A stretch of DNA of 64,000 nucleotides from Lysinibacillus piscis (GCF_026012395.1 NZ_BRZA01000007.1:1-64000); one strand, 5' to 3'; positions 37,430 to 46,097 are shown, counted from the stretch's first letter. Notes: generated from the sequence alone by a model not told the origin. A program made the numbers and translations.

Positions 37430-38413
37430 ATGAATCATTTAAAAGGTATTCATCACGTAACAGCTATTACAAGTAGTGCAGAGGAAAATTATAAATTCTT
37501 TACGTATGTATTAGGCATGCGTTTAGTAAAGAAAACAGTGAATCAAGATGATATTCAAACATATCATTTATTCTTTGCAGATGATAAAGGAAATGCAGGA
37601 ACAGACATGACATTTTTTGATTTCCCTAATATACCAAAAGGTATGCATGGTACAAATGAAATTGCGAAAACATCATTCCGTGTGCCAAGTGATGCAGCAT
37701 TAGATTATTGGGTGAAACGCTTTGATCGCTTACAAGTAAAGCATACTGGTATTCAAGAGCGATTTGGCAAAAAAACATTGTCATTTGTAGATTTTGATGA
37801 TCAACACTATCAATTAATTTCAGATGAATATAATGAAGGGATTGCATCAGGCACACCATGGCAGAACGGACCAGTTCCGTTGGAGTTTGCTATTACAGGC
37901 TTAGGACCGATATTTGTTCGTGTAGCAGACTTTGGCTATTTTAAAGAGGTGCTTGAAAAGGCATTACTTTTCAAAGAAATTGCGAGTGAGGGAGATTTTC
38001 ATTTATTTGAAGTAGGAGAGGGTGGTAATGGTGCACAAGTAATTGTTGAACATAACACAATTTTACCAGCAGCAAGACAAGGCTTTGGTACAGTGCATCA
38101 TGTAGCCTTCCGTGTAGAGAATCGTGCTGTATTAGATGAATGGACAGAACGATTAGAGCAAATAGGCTTCCATACATCAGGCTATGTAAATCGTCATTTC
38201 TTTGAATCCTTATATGCACGAGTAGCACCACAGATTTTGTTTGAATTTGCTACAGATGGTCCTGGATTTATGGGAGATGAGCCATACGAAACATTAGGTG
38301 AAAAGCTATCATTGCCACCATTTTTAGAGCCAAAACGTCAACAAATTGAGCAATTAGTTCGACCAATTGATACAACAAGAAGTACAATTACATTTGAAAA
38401 AGAGTATGAATGA
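37430..38413 (+). CDS. Ring-cleaving dioxygenase of the MhqA/MhqO (glyoxalase-fold) type
   Basis: 327 residues, two vicinal-oxygen-chelate modules. The first begins GIHHVTAITSSAEENYKFFT, the second GTVHHVAFRVENRAVLDEW, each with the metal-binding His; LFEFATDGPGF supplies the Glu near the end. MhqA/MhqE/MhqO proteins of Bacillus detoxify hydroquinones and are repressed by MhqR, as the upstream operator predicts here. AGGAGGC ribosome site. Which mhq paralogue it matches best is not decidable by eye. Confidence 0.88.
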   Translation: MNHLKGIHHVTAITSSAEENYKFFTYVLGMRLVKKTVNQDDIQTYHLFFADDKGNAGTDMTFFDFPNIPKGMHGTNEIAKTSFRVPSDAALDYWVKRFDRLQVKHTGIQERFGKKTLSFVDFDDQHYQLISDEYNEGIASGTPWQNGPVPLEFAITGLGPIFVRVADFGYFKEVLEKALLFKEIASEGDFHLFEVGEGGNGAQVIVEHNTILPAARQGFGTVHHVAFRVENRAVLDEWTERLEQIGFHTSGYVNRHFFESLYARVAPQILFEFATDGPGFMGDEPYETLGEKLSLPPFLEPKRQQIEQLVRPIDTTRSTITFEKEYE

Positions 38414-38423
38414 GGTGCTGTAA

Positions 38424-39041
38424 ATGGAGTTTACAAAGCTAATTGATAAACGACGCTCCGCTAATAATTTTATCAAAGATGTTCACATGACTGAAGATGA
38501 TATTCGACCAATTTTGGAGGATGTAAAGCTTGCGCCATCAGCATTCAATTTGCAACATGCTCATTACATTGTTGTATTAAATGAGGAAATGAAGGAAAAA
38601 GTAAGAGAAGCGGCATATGGTCAATACAAAGTACATTCAGCTTCAGGTGTGATTCTTGTGTTAGGCGATAAAGAGGCATATAAGGATACAGCAGCCTTAA
38701 ATCAAGGAATGGTTGACTTAGGGATTATTACAGATTGTGAGCTTGATGCCTTAGTAGAGGAAAATACCCAGTTTTACAAGGAACGTGGCGAGGAATTTAT
38801 GGTAGCCGAGGCTGTGCGCAATGCTTCACTATCAGCTATGTTATTTATGTTAGCGGCTAAAAACCGTGGCTGGGATACATGTCCGATGATTGGCTTTGAC
38901 CAGCAGCAAATGCGTGCCCTATTCAATGTACCAGCGACACAGGAAATTGTATTGATGATTACGATTGGTAAGGAAAAAGAAAGTAGTCGTCGTTTGAGAG
39001 GCTATCGTAAGCCAGTTGAAGAATTTACAACTTATTATTAA
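38424..39041 (+). CDS. Nitroreductase-family protein (MhqN-like)
   Basis: 205 residues of the FMN-dependent nitroreductase fold: FTKLIDKRRSANNF at the start (FMN phosphate-binding RRS), LAPSAFNLQHAHYIVV, then AAKNRGWDTCPMIGF and the C-terminal IGKEKESSRRLRGYRKPVEE. Reduces quinones or nitro compounds with NAD(P)H. Ten bases after the dioxygenase gene; same operon and same MhqR-like control as in B. subtilis mhqNOP. Confidence 0.88.
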   Translation: MEFTKLIDKRRSANNFIKDVHMTEDDIRPILEDVKLAPSAFNLQHAHYIVVLNEEMKEKVREAAYGQYKVHSASGVILVLGDKEAYKDTAALNQGMVDLGIITDCELDALVEENTQFYKERGEEFMVAEAVRNASLSAMLFMLAAKNRGWDTCPMIGFDQQQMRALFNVPATQEIVLMITIGKEKESSRRLRGYRKPVEEFTTYY

Positions 39042-39056
39042 TGAGGAGGCACTATC

Positions 39057-39599
39057 ATGAAAGTAGTAGCAATTGTAGGGAGTATCCGCGAAAAATCATA
39101 TAATATGCAGTTAGCACAGTTTATTCAAAAGCGTTATGCTGAAAAAATAGAGGTAGAAATCGCAAGTTTGAAGGATTTACCAATGTACAATCAAGATAAC
39201 GAAAATGAACCACCACAGACAGTTATTGATTTTAAAGCAAAGGTAAAAGCGGCAGATGCAGTCTTATGGATTACACCTGAATACAATGGGACAGTTCCAG
39301 GCGTTATGGTGAATGCTATTGACTGGCTATCACGTGTAGACAAAGTGATGATTGGCAAACCGTCCTTTATTATGGGTGCATCTATGGGGAATTTAGGCAC
39401 AGTAAAAGCACAATTGCATTTACGTGATATTTTATTCTCAGCTGGTGTAAACTCACCACAATTAAGTGGCAATGATGTTTATATTGGCGCAGTACACACA
39501 AAATTCGATCAAACAGGTAATTTAACGGATGAAGGTACTGTGAAATTCCTTGATATGGTGATTGATAACTTCTTGAGCTGGGTGAAAAAGTACGTTTAA
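39057..39599 (+). CDS. NADPH-dependent FMN reductase (YieF/azoreductase type)
   Basis: 180-residue flavodoxin-like protein. GSIREKSYN binds FMN phosphate; TPEYNGTVPGVMVNAIDWLSR is the second flavin loop; KPSFIMGASMGNLGT follows. Such enzymes reduce quinones by two electrons, azo dyes or chromate. AGGAGGC site, 15 bases after the nitroreductase; the last gene of the quinone-stress operon. Confidence 0.9.
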   Translation: MKVVAIVGSIREKSYNMQLAQFIQKRYAEKIEVEIASLKDLPMYNQDNENEPPQTVIDFKAKVKAADAVLWITPEYNGTVPGVMVNAIDWLSRVDKVMIGKPSFIMGASMGNLGTVKAQLHLRDILFSAGVNSPQLSGNDVYIGAVHTKFDQTGNLTDEGTVKFLDMVIDNFLSWVKKYV

Positions 39600-39711
39600 T
39601 AGAAGTACGTTATAGCTAACCACAATAAAAAATGAGATCGCTCAATCCATAAAGTAAATTCTCAGTATGGGCGGCCAAGAGCAACAACAGCGCTATAGCT
39701 TGACTAACAGG

Positions 39712-39747
39712 CTCTTAAAAAGGTAGTATTGCCTTTCTTTTTGAGAG
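39712..39747. repeat. Inverted repeat in the 3' region of the mhq-like operon
   Basis: CTCTTAAAAAG (39712-39722) with CTTTTTGAGAG (39737-39747), with one G-T pair and no T-tail. It may be a weak terminator or a processing hairpin. Confidence 0.4.
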
Positions 39748-39801
39748 TAGACATCAGTATGGTTCAAAAAAGCTGTAGATATTTAACAGGAAAAACATAC
39801 T

Positions 39802-39846
39802 AAATCGTCCCCTTATTTCTACAATAAAGAGGACGGTTTTTTTGTA
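39802..39846. terminator. Bidirectional terminator between the mhq-like operon and bstA
   Basis: Stem AAATCGTCC (39802-39810) with GGACGGTTT (39831-39839) plus inner TTATT/AATAA pairs and seven Ts on the + strand. Confidence 0.83.
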
Positions 39847-40362
39847 TCAGTTAGCTAATGCGATTTTTATATGAGCTAAGTGATGTGCTTCATGCCAAGC
39901 TAATTTTGCTATTTTTGTAGAAACAGGTATTTCTCCGTTTATTTGATGTGTAAAAACACGGTTTAATTGCTCTTCTGTTAAACTTTGTCCTAAAGAGACG
40001 ATGCGTGCATTGATACCTTCTAGCATTTGAATAGAGCTTTCTACAGGTAACTCGGTATCTGGCTGAATTGCCCACTTTTCCTCATCAAACGCTGGTACTG
40101 TTGGATTGTCATCTGTTAAAGCAAGCTTCAAGCGTTGATACATATTTAACTGTGAATCTGCAATATGATGAACAAGTTGACGAACTGTCCATGCGCCTTC
40201 ACGATACGTTTTCTCTAATTCGGCAGCACTTAATGTACCGACCATTTCTCTAAGTTGAGCTGTATATATTTCAATTTCCTTTAACCACTGTTTCACATTT
40301 TCAACTGTTACTTGTTCAGGAACTTGCAATTGACCAATCGGGTATTTTACATCCATGCTCAA
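39847..40362 (-). CDS. DinB/YfiT-family metal-dependent protein (BstA-like)
   Basis: 171 residues. It matches B. subtilis YfiT/BstA throughout: start YPIGQLQVPE, GAWTVRQLVHHIADSQLNMY with the first metal His, and the C-terminal LAWHEAHHLAHI with two more. YfiT is a zinc/nickel four-helix-bundle enzyme; BstA transfers bacillithiol to electrophiles. Detoxification would suit the quinone-stress operon next door, but whether this species makes bacillithiol is not shown here. Transcribed towards the operon, sharing a terminator. Confidence 0.88.
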   Translation of the reverse strand: MSMDVKYPIGQLQVPEQVTVENVKQWLKEIEIYTAQLREMVGTLSAAELEKTYREGAWTVRQLVHHIADSQLNMYQRLKLALTDDNPTVPAFDEEKWAIQPDTELPVESSIQMLEGINARIVSLGQSLTEEQLNRVFTHQINGEIPVSTKIAKLAWHEAHHLAHIKIALAN

Positions 40363-40517
40363 ACCTCATTTCCTCATTATGTACAACCATATTCATTTGC
40401 TTTGATTATAAGTGAATGGTGATATGATTTTCAAATATTCAGTTTTGTATTTAATTGCATGAAATCTGCAAAATTTCAGGCTATAATGTGGTGACATCTG
40501 AAAAGGCGGTTGTGTAT

Positions 40518-41909
40518 ATGCGAAAACTTTCAGTAAAATTAGGCATTATTTTTTTTATTACGCTATTTTGTATTGAGACATTTATGATGCTTTTTTTACA
40601 TACTTCGTTAGCTAATTCGAGGGTAGCAGAGGAATTAGCTAGCTTACAAGCACGAGGCAATGCACATCGAATGATAGCAGAGCAAAATTTCGATGCACCG
40701 ACATTAGCCCATATTGTATTAATGGAATCAGTGAGCGATACAGATGTGATGATTATTGATAATAGCGGTACGATACTTGCAAGTTCAAATTTAGATGTGG
40801 ACGTAACAGCGTATATAAAGCAACAGAAGAAAACAATCCCTTATGAAGGACAGGTGTTAGAGAGCAATTGGAAGGAAAAGGCCTATATTGCAACAATTAG
40901 TCCAGTTCATAAAGCGCAACAGGTAATTGGCTATATGATAATGTTTCAAGATACAGCTTCCATTCATACCTTAATGGCACGTTTAAACAAGCATTTTTTA
41001 ATCGTGGGTATTGTTTCAGGTATAGTCACGATGATTGTCATTGTTTTATTATCTAAAAAATTGGCTCGCCCATTAATTGACATGAAGGAAGCTACGTTAA
41101 AAATAGGGAATGGTGATTTTACAGTGGCGCTTTCTAGGCAAGGGAGGGATGAATTAAGTGATCTTGCGAATGCCATTCAGTTTTTATCTGATGATTTGCA
41201 GCACTTAAAGCAAGAACGGGGAGAATTTTTATCAAGTATTGCACATGAATTGAGAACACCCTTAACCTTTATAAAGGGCTATACAGACATCCTTGCCAAA
41301 CGCGAGCTGGCGACAGAAGAGCGTCAAAAATATTTAGGAATCATTGTGGAGGAGACAGATAGACTTTCTCATTTAATTAAAGATTTATTTGATTTAGCAA
41401 AAATGGATGAAAATTCGTTTGTCATTCATAAAGAGCCAATTGATTTGTCTACATTTTTTACGACAATAGCAGCAAAGCTAAGCCCAGCGTTTCATGAAAA
41501 ACAAATAGATTTTATTGTTGATTGTGAAGCAGGTGTAACATGGCAGATGGACCCAGCGAGGTTAGAGCAAATGATGCTCAATCTTTTAAATAATGCCTTA
41601 ATTTATTGTAGCCATGGAGATAAAACGCTCGTTTCTGTTCAAAGAGAGAGAAATGCATTAAAAATAATCGTTTCAGATACAGGAAAAGGTATTCCGCAAA
41701 AGGACTTGCCTTATATTTTTGAGCGCTTTTATCGAGTAGAAAAGTCACGTACTCGTGCATTGGGAGGTTCTGGACTTGGCTTAGCAATCGTCAAAGAGCT
41801 TGTGTATGCACATGGAGGAGAAATACGTGTTGATAGTGAAGTAAACAAAGGTACAACATTTGAATTATTATTTAAAGGAGCAACCGATGAAGACATTATT
41901 GTTAATTGA
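40518..41909 (+). CDS. Membrane sensor histidine kinase
   Basis: 463 residues from ATG 40518, chosen for AAGGCGG upstream and because it begins MRKLSVKLGIIFFITLF; the open frame to 40455 adds a hydrophilic piece with no site. TM1 about 7-29, extracellular domain 30-155, TM2 about 160-182, HAMP about 183-235 (KKLARPLIDMKEATLKIGNG). His243 in SIAHELRTPLTF, N box MMLNLLNNALIYC, G boxes VSDTGKGIP and GGSGLGLAIVKEL. The stimulus is unknown. Unusually the kinase precedes its regulator and overlaps it by 23 bases. Confidence 0.92.
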   Translation: MRKLSVKLGIIFFITLFCIETFMMLFLHTSLANSRVAEELASLQARGNAHRMIAEQNFDAPTLAHIVLMESVSDTDVMIIDNSGTILASSNLDVDVTAYIKQQKKTIPYEGQVLESNWKEKAYIATISPVHKAQQVIGYMIMFQDTASIHTLMARLNKHFLIVGIVSGIVTMIVIVLLSKKLARPLIDMKEATLKIGNGDFTVALSRQGRDELSDLANAIQFLSDDLQHLKQERGEFLSSIAHELRTPLTFIKGYTDILAKRELATEERQKYLGIIVEETDRLSHLIKDLFDLAKMDENSFVIHKEPIDLSTFFTTIAAKLSPAFHEKQIDFIVDCEAGVTWQMDPARLEQMMLNLLNNALIYCSHGDKTLVSVQRERNALKIIVSDTGKGIPQKDLPYIFERFYRVEKSRTRALGGSGLGLAIVKELVYAHGGEIRVDSEVNKGTTFELLFKGATDEDIIVN

Positions 41910-42567
41910 TGATGAACCACGCATGCTCGAACTGTTAACACTTTATTTAGAGCACACATTTCGATGTATAGCAACACCATCTGTTACAGAAGCTCTCACC
42001 TGTTTAAGAGAACAACATATCGATTTAGTGCTTTTGGATATTATGATGCCCGAAATGGATGGCTGGCAAACTTGTCAGGAAATTAGGCGTTTTTCAGATG
42101 TGCCTATTATTATGCTGACTGCAAGAGCGGAACAAACAGATATTATCAAAGGCTTAAATATAGGTGCAGATGATTATATTTTAAAGCCCTTTGATGAGGA
42201 GGAATTGTTAGCACGTATCCAAGCGGTGTTACGAAGAACAAAAGCACAGGAAACGATGCTGCTATTTGAGGGATTAGGCATAGATAAAGAGTCATTTGAA
42301 GTGACCTTTCAACAACAGCCCATTGCGTTAACACCTAAGGAATTTGCCATGCTCGTATTATTTTTGGAGCATCCTAATAAAGTATTTTCACGGGAACATT
42401 TAATGAATGTCGTGTGGGGGTACGATGCCTTTATTGAGGATCGCACAATTGATTCACATGTCCGCAACTTACGTGATAAATTGCGCAAAAATGATTTTCC
42501 TGTAGATGATTATTTACAAACAGTATGGGGAATCGGTTATAAATGGCTTGATAGAAAGCCCATATAG
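41887..42567 (+). CDS. OmpR/PhoB-family response regulator
   Basis: 226 residues from ATG 41887, preceded by AAAGGAGCAACC inside the kinase gene. Receiver: LLIDDEPRML, Asp51 in LVLLDIMMPEMDGW, Thr in IIMLTARAE and Lys in DYILKPFDEEEL. Winged-helix output: LTPKEFAMLVLFLEHPNKVF and VWGYDAFIEDRTIDSHVRNL. Paired with the overlapping kinase. Targets are not visible; the convergent YdhK-like lipoprotein gene is a neighbour but not in the same transcript. Confidence 0.94.
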   Translation: MKTLLLIDDEPRMLELLTLYLEHTFRCIATPSVTEALTCLREQHIDLVLLDIMMPEMDGWQTCQEIRRFSDVPIIMLTARAEQTDIIKGLNIGADDYILKPFDEEELLARIQAVLRRTKAQETMLLFEGLGIDKESFEVTFQQQPIALTPKEFAMLVLFLEHPNKVFSREHLMNVVWGYDAFIEDRTIDSHVRNLRDKLRKNDFPVDDYLQTVWGIGYKWLDRKPI

Positions 42568-42571
42568 CATG

Positions 42572-42604
42572 AAAAATCCGTGTTCTCTCACGGATTTTTT
42601 TCAT
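42572..42604. terminator. Bidirectional terminator
   Basis: Stem AAAAATCCGTG (42572-42582) with CACGGATTTTT (42589-42599), A-rich and T-rich flanks; between convergent genes. Confidence 0.9.
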
Positions 42605-42613
42605 GCATACGAT

Positions 42614-43171
42614 TTATTTGGCTGTGAGTTCTTCTTCCGTAACCCATTGATGATTTTTCACATTTTCCCCAGTTGCTGTGTCTGTGTAATCAACCATATA
42701 GACAGTTGTCTCTACTGCTGTATCAATGACAACAGTAGCATCTTCCATCCCAGCTATATGTGAAGCGCTTGTCTTTATTTTAGTGCCAGGTGCTAATGGC
42801 GTATTGTCAGGATTAATCAATTCCTCGTGAATGACCCACTTATGATTTTTTACTGGAGCCCCACCTGTAGTTGGTGTATAGGAGATGCTATAAGCAGTTG
42901 TATTGTACGCACCAACGATGGTTGCTTCTGCTCCTTTCATGCCATCCATATGTCCATCTGTAATAATAGCCGTACTACCTATTGGAAATTTTGGATGCTC
43001 AGCATTTTTTAAAGTAGCTGGTAGCTCACCTGAATTTGAGTGATTCATTGTTGAATGGTCCATTTGTTCTGCATCATTTGATTCGGGTTTTGAAGAATCT
43101 GCTGTACATGCTGATAGTGCAAGTGTCACTATTGCTATGCCAATCGTCCATTTTGTTTTGAAAGTCATCAT
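42614..43171 (-). CDS. YdhK-like lipoprotein with two DUF1541 repeats
   Basis: 185 residues. Signal peptide with lipobox ALSAC (Cys22), then a short Met/His-rich spacer EQMDHSTMNHS that could bind copper. Two repeats of about 60 residues follow, GSTAIITDGHMDGMKGAEAT ... NHKWVIHEELI and GTKIKTSASHIAGMEDATVV ... NHQWVTEEELT. This is the layout of B. subtilis YdhK, whose function is unknown. AGGAGG lies just before ATG 43171/43168. Confidence 0.88.
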   Translation of the reverse strand: MMTFKTKWTIGIAIVTLALSACTADSSKPESNDAEQMDHSTMNHSNSGELPATLKNAEHPKFPIGSTAIITDGHMDGMKGAEATIVGAYNTTAYSISYTPTTGGAPVKNHKWVIHEELINPDNTPLAPGTKIKTSASHIAGMEDATVVIDTAVETTVYMVDYTDTATGENVKNHQWVTEEELTAK

Positions 43172-43282
43172 TATACCTCCTCGTAATTTGTTTCTAGCAT
43201 AGCAAATAAATATGCAGAAATTATGGATGTTGAATAATAAAAACAGCTTTCTCTAGTTTGATACTAAAGAAAGCTGTTCACA

Positions 43283-43882
43283 TTATGATTTTAATGGAAT
43301 GATTTTTAGTGTTTTTTGTAGACGGTATGCTAAAATCCCTGCAAAGATGCCTAAAACAATATCCTTTGGTAGTGGTGGAACCATCCAAAGCCAAGCCATT
43401 TTATAGCTAAAAGCGTCTGGTGCGCTAGCCCAAAGCTTGTAGGCTGCGTACATTAAATTTGTACCGACTAAATAATTGATAGCTGTTGCAATGAGTGCAG
43501 CAATGATATAGCTTGCTTTTGTCCCACTGCGTTCTACAATAAGTCCAGCGATATAAGCAGCTAAAATAAATGATACAATAAAGCCAAATGTCGGGCTTAA
43601 AATTTGCCCAAAGCCACCGCTAAATTTTGCAAAGACAGGAGCACCAGCTAAACCGAGGCACATATATACAGTACAAGCAATAGCGCCTTTTCTGCTACCA
43701 AGAATAAGTCCAGCTAAAATAGCGAAGAATGTTTGTAATGTAATAGGTACGCCACCAACCGTCATGAAAGGGATAATACTCGTGATATTAGCACCAATCA
43801 TCATTAAAGTGGAGAATAGCCCCATGTAAGCGAGGTCTACTGTGCGAAACTTATGATGTGTGTGTTGTACAATTGTTGTCAT
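43283..43882 (-). CDS. bioY: Biotin transporter S-component BioY
   Basis: 199 residues with six TM helices. BioY captures biotin for ECF-type import. Family motifs: IPFMTVGGVPITLQTFFAIL, LGSRKGAIACTVYMCLGLAGAP and FSGGFGQILSPTFGFIVSF. A TTGACA-17-TACACT promoter and a BirA-type operator lie upstream, so biotin excess should repress it. No ecfAA'T genes are nearby, as usual. Its N-terminal His-rich HTHHK is not part of the family core. Confidence 0.95.
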   Translation of the reverse strand: MTTIVQHTHHKFRTVDLAYMGLFSTLMMIGANITSIIPFMTVGGVPITLQTFFAILAGLILGSRKGAIACTVYMCLGLAGAPVFAKFSGGFGQILSPTFGFIVSFILAAYIAGLIVERSGTKASYIIAALIATAINYLVGTNLMYAAYKLWASAPDAFSYKMAWLWMVPPLPKDIVLGIFAGILAYRLQKTLKIIPLKS

Positions 43883-43914
43883 ATTGCCACTCCTTGTTAG
43901 TCTATTGTATTGCT

Positions 43915-43943
43915 AGTGTATGCAATTTTGATTTTTGTGTCAA
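43915..43943 (-). promoter_or_regulatory. Sigma-A promoter of bioY
   Basis: On the minus strand TTGACA (43943-43938), 17-base spacer, TACACT (43920-43915). Confidence 0.75.
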
Positions 43944-43967
43944 CCTATTTTTTGTTGCAGTTAACGT
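43937..43967. promoter_or_regulatory. BirA (biotin) operator
   Basis: GTGTCAAC (43937-43944), 15-base spacer, GTTAACGT (43960-43967), close to the Gram-positive BirA box TTGTTAAC-N15-GTTAACAA. It covers the -35 box of bioY and lies 35 bases before the divergent endonuclease gene. Confidence 0.7.
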
Positions 43968-44001
43968 AAATGATTTTATATAGAAATGAGGGATTGAACG
44001 A

Positions 44002-45168
44002 ATGCAGGAATATTATGCAGATTTACATATTCACATTGGACGTACAGCCAGTGGACGAGCTGTCAAAATTACAGGCAGTAAAACGCTGACATTGGCGAAT
44101 ATTTTGGAAACAGCTAGCAGTAAAAAAGGTTTAGATATTATAGGAATTATTGATTGTCATTCACCAGAGGTTATGGATGAGCTCACGATGATGCTAGCGC
44201 AAGGCCGTTTACAGGAGCTGAACGAGGGTGGGCTACTTTTTCAGACAACGACATTAATTCTTGGTACAGAAATTGAAATTTACGATGAGCATTGTCATGG
44301 TCCGATTCATGTGCTTGCTTATTTTCCAACATTGACACAGATGAGGACGTTCTCTGACTGGATGTCTCAGCATATGAAAAATATCCATTTAAGCTCACAG
44401 CGTATTTATTGTGATGGAAAAACGTTGCAACAAAAGGTTCGAGAGCTGGATGGTTTATTTATTCCTGCACATGTATTTACACCGTTTAAAAGTTTGTTTG
44501 GTAAAGGTGTAAAGCACAGTTTAACAGAAGTATTTGATCCACAGTTAGTTGATGGTATCGAACTAGGTTTAAGCTCGGACACAGATATGGTAAGCCGTAT
44601 TAGTGAATTACAGGCATATACATTTGTCAGTAATTCAGATGCTCATTCTGTTGGAAAAATTGCAAGAGAATATCAAAAGCTAAGATTAGCAGCAGCTAAT
44701 TTTGCTGAATTGAAATTAGCCCTGCATGAGCAGCAAGGACGGGCTATTATAGCGAACTATGGGCTGAATCCATTGTTGGGGAAATACCATCAAACTGTTT
44801 GTGCAAAATGTGATAAACAATCGGAGGAAGGGACGACAATATGCCCGTATTGTGGCAGTAATCAAATGACTAAAGGCGTTGCAGCACGTATACAGGAATT
44901 GTCATCTGCATCAGTGATTCCACGTCAGCGTCCACCATATATTCATCAAGTACCATTAGATTTTATCCCTGGCTTAGGACCGAAAATGATGGAGCGCTTA
45001 TTGCAAGCCTTTGGTACGGAGATGAATATTTTACATCGTGCGACATATGAACAGCTTGAGCAAGTCGTGCCAGCGAAAATTGCACAAATGATTGATTTGG
45101 CTAGAACAGGGCAATTGGCTATTACAGTTGGCGGTGGTGGTGTTTATGGCAAAGTACAACGAGATTAA
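44002..45168 (+). CDS. Endonuclease Q homologue (PHP-domain, YqxK-like)
   Basis: 388 residues. An N-terminal PHP domain (YYADLHIHIG, GIIDCHSPE, ILGTEIEIYDEHCHGPIHVL, AHVFTPFKSL, SNSDAHS) supplies the metal-binding residues. A four-Cys zinc site follows at about 265-285 (CAKC ... CPYCG), then a helix-hairpin-helix DFIPGLGPKMMERLL near 325. This is the layout of endonuclease Q, known from Thermococcales and from some Bacillus, which nicks DNA 5' of deaminated bases such as uracil and hypoxanthine. Assignment is by domain layout recalled from the family. Weak ribosome site GAGGG. Probably monocistronic. Confidence 0.82.
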   Translation: MQEYYADLHIHIGRTASGRAVKITGSKTLTLANILETASSKKGLDIIGIIDCHSPEVMDELTMMLAQGRLQELNEGGLLFQTTTLILGTEIEIYDEHCHGPIHVLAYFPTLTQMRTFSDWMSQHMKNIHLSSQRIYCDGKTLQQKVRELDGLFIPAHVFTPFKSLFGKGVKHSLTEVFDPQLVDGIELGLSSDTDMVSRISELQAYTFVSNSDAHSVGKIAREYQKLRLAAANFAELKLALHEQQGRAIIANYGLNPLLGKYHQTVCAKCDKQSEEGTTICPYCGSNQMTKGVAARIQELSSASVIPRQRPPYIHQVPLDFIPGLGPKMMERLLQAFGTEMNILHRATYEQLEQVVPAKIAQMIDLARTGQLAITVGGGGVYGKVQRD

Positions 45169-45411
45169 CTGTAGTCATTAGGATGTAGCTGAAAATAAAA
45201 AATAAGTATAATTAAAGGTTAGTTTATCGATTAATGTAATTTATGTGAATTAACCCATCATATAAAAAACGGTGTATGGGCTGATTTGAGGTGTTTTTTA
45301 GTATAGGGGCACTGTAGAGAAAAAATAGGGACATGAACGAATTTCTGTTCATATCCCTATTTTTGTTTTTTACATGACTTTGATGTTAGATAAGTGGTGA
45401 CTAGTTGACTA
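45169..45411. terminator. Intergenic region with terminator at 45321-45370
   Basis: A strong hairpin, AAAAATAGGGA(C)ATGAAC (45321-45337) with GTTCATATCCCTATTTTT (45347-45364), flanked by As and Ts, can stop transcription from either side. Nothing else was recognised in this gap. Confidence 0.8.
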
Positions 45412-45507
45412 TCATTGTTTTTTCGAAAATTTATAACCAATGATTATCATCCCAACAAATAATATCAAAAAGATTAGTAATATTAAAATAGAAATTAAAT
45501 CACCCAT
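45412..45507 (-). CDS. 31-residue single-pass membrane peptide
   Basis: ATG at 45507 with GGGAGGT on the minus strand; 31 codons then TGA. Residues 4-24 are an uninterrupted hydrophobic helix (LISILILLIFLILFVG), and the end YKFSKKQ is basic, predicting N-out/C-in insertion. The strong ribosome site and terminator downstream make translation likely. It might be a holin-like, toxin or regulatory small protein; nothing identifies it. Confidence 0.6.
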   Translation of the reverse strand: MGDLISILILLIFLILFVGMIIIGYKFSKKQ

Positions 45508-45593
45508 ATAATACCTCCCTTTCTAAATAACTAAATAAAAGGATGCAATTAATATAAAATGTATGATGTTATGAATTATATACTAAAAAGAAG

Positions 45594-46097
45594 GTGAAGA
45601 AAATTTCTTTTATCTATTTTTCACTTTAATTACATTATTAGGACTTTCCTTATTGTGTACAAATAATGTACAAGCTGAGGAGTTAAAAGATATTCCTTCA
45701 AAACAAGAATTAATCGGATTAGGTGTCAACCCTAGTAAAGTAGGACTGTTACAAGAAAAACTAATGAATGGGGAACAATTAGAGGCAGATATATATTTAG
45801 AGAAACATGAAGATGAAATGTTTTCCTCAAGTGAAAATCCACATTTTAGAAAAGATTTTTCAAATGGTTCTTTTATAGAGACTATGATTGAAGATATTAC
45901 TGAAGAAGACCTTAACATCATTACACCTTATTCTGGTGATATTGAGCAAATTGGTGGTTTGTAAGAAAATAGAACGTTAAAAGTTTCAAAAACAACAGTG
46001 TGGGGTCATTTTTCTTTTAATGCTAAAATTCTAGATGCTTACGATTGGTACTATTTATTCTACAGAATACAAAGGCATTTATAGATCTACAAGATAA
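45594..46097 (+). pseudogene. Frameshifted secreted protein
   Basis: Coding segments continue in different frames. GTG 45594 opens MKKISFIYFSL, a signal-peptide start, and stops at 45629. From about 45602 a second frame gives FFYLFFTLITLLGLSLL and continues to 45964 as the 103-residue piece with DIPSKQELIGLGVNPSKVG. A third, about 45970-46074, reads RTLKVSKTTVWGHFSFNAK and ILDAYDWY. A last frame gives YSTEYKGIYRSTR and TAA at 46095-46097. The likely ancestor was a secreted protein of about 165 residues. At least three indels are needed. No family recognised. Confidence 0.7.
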
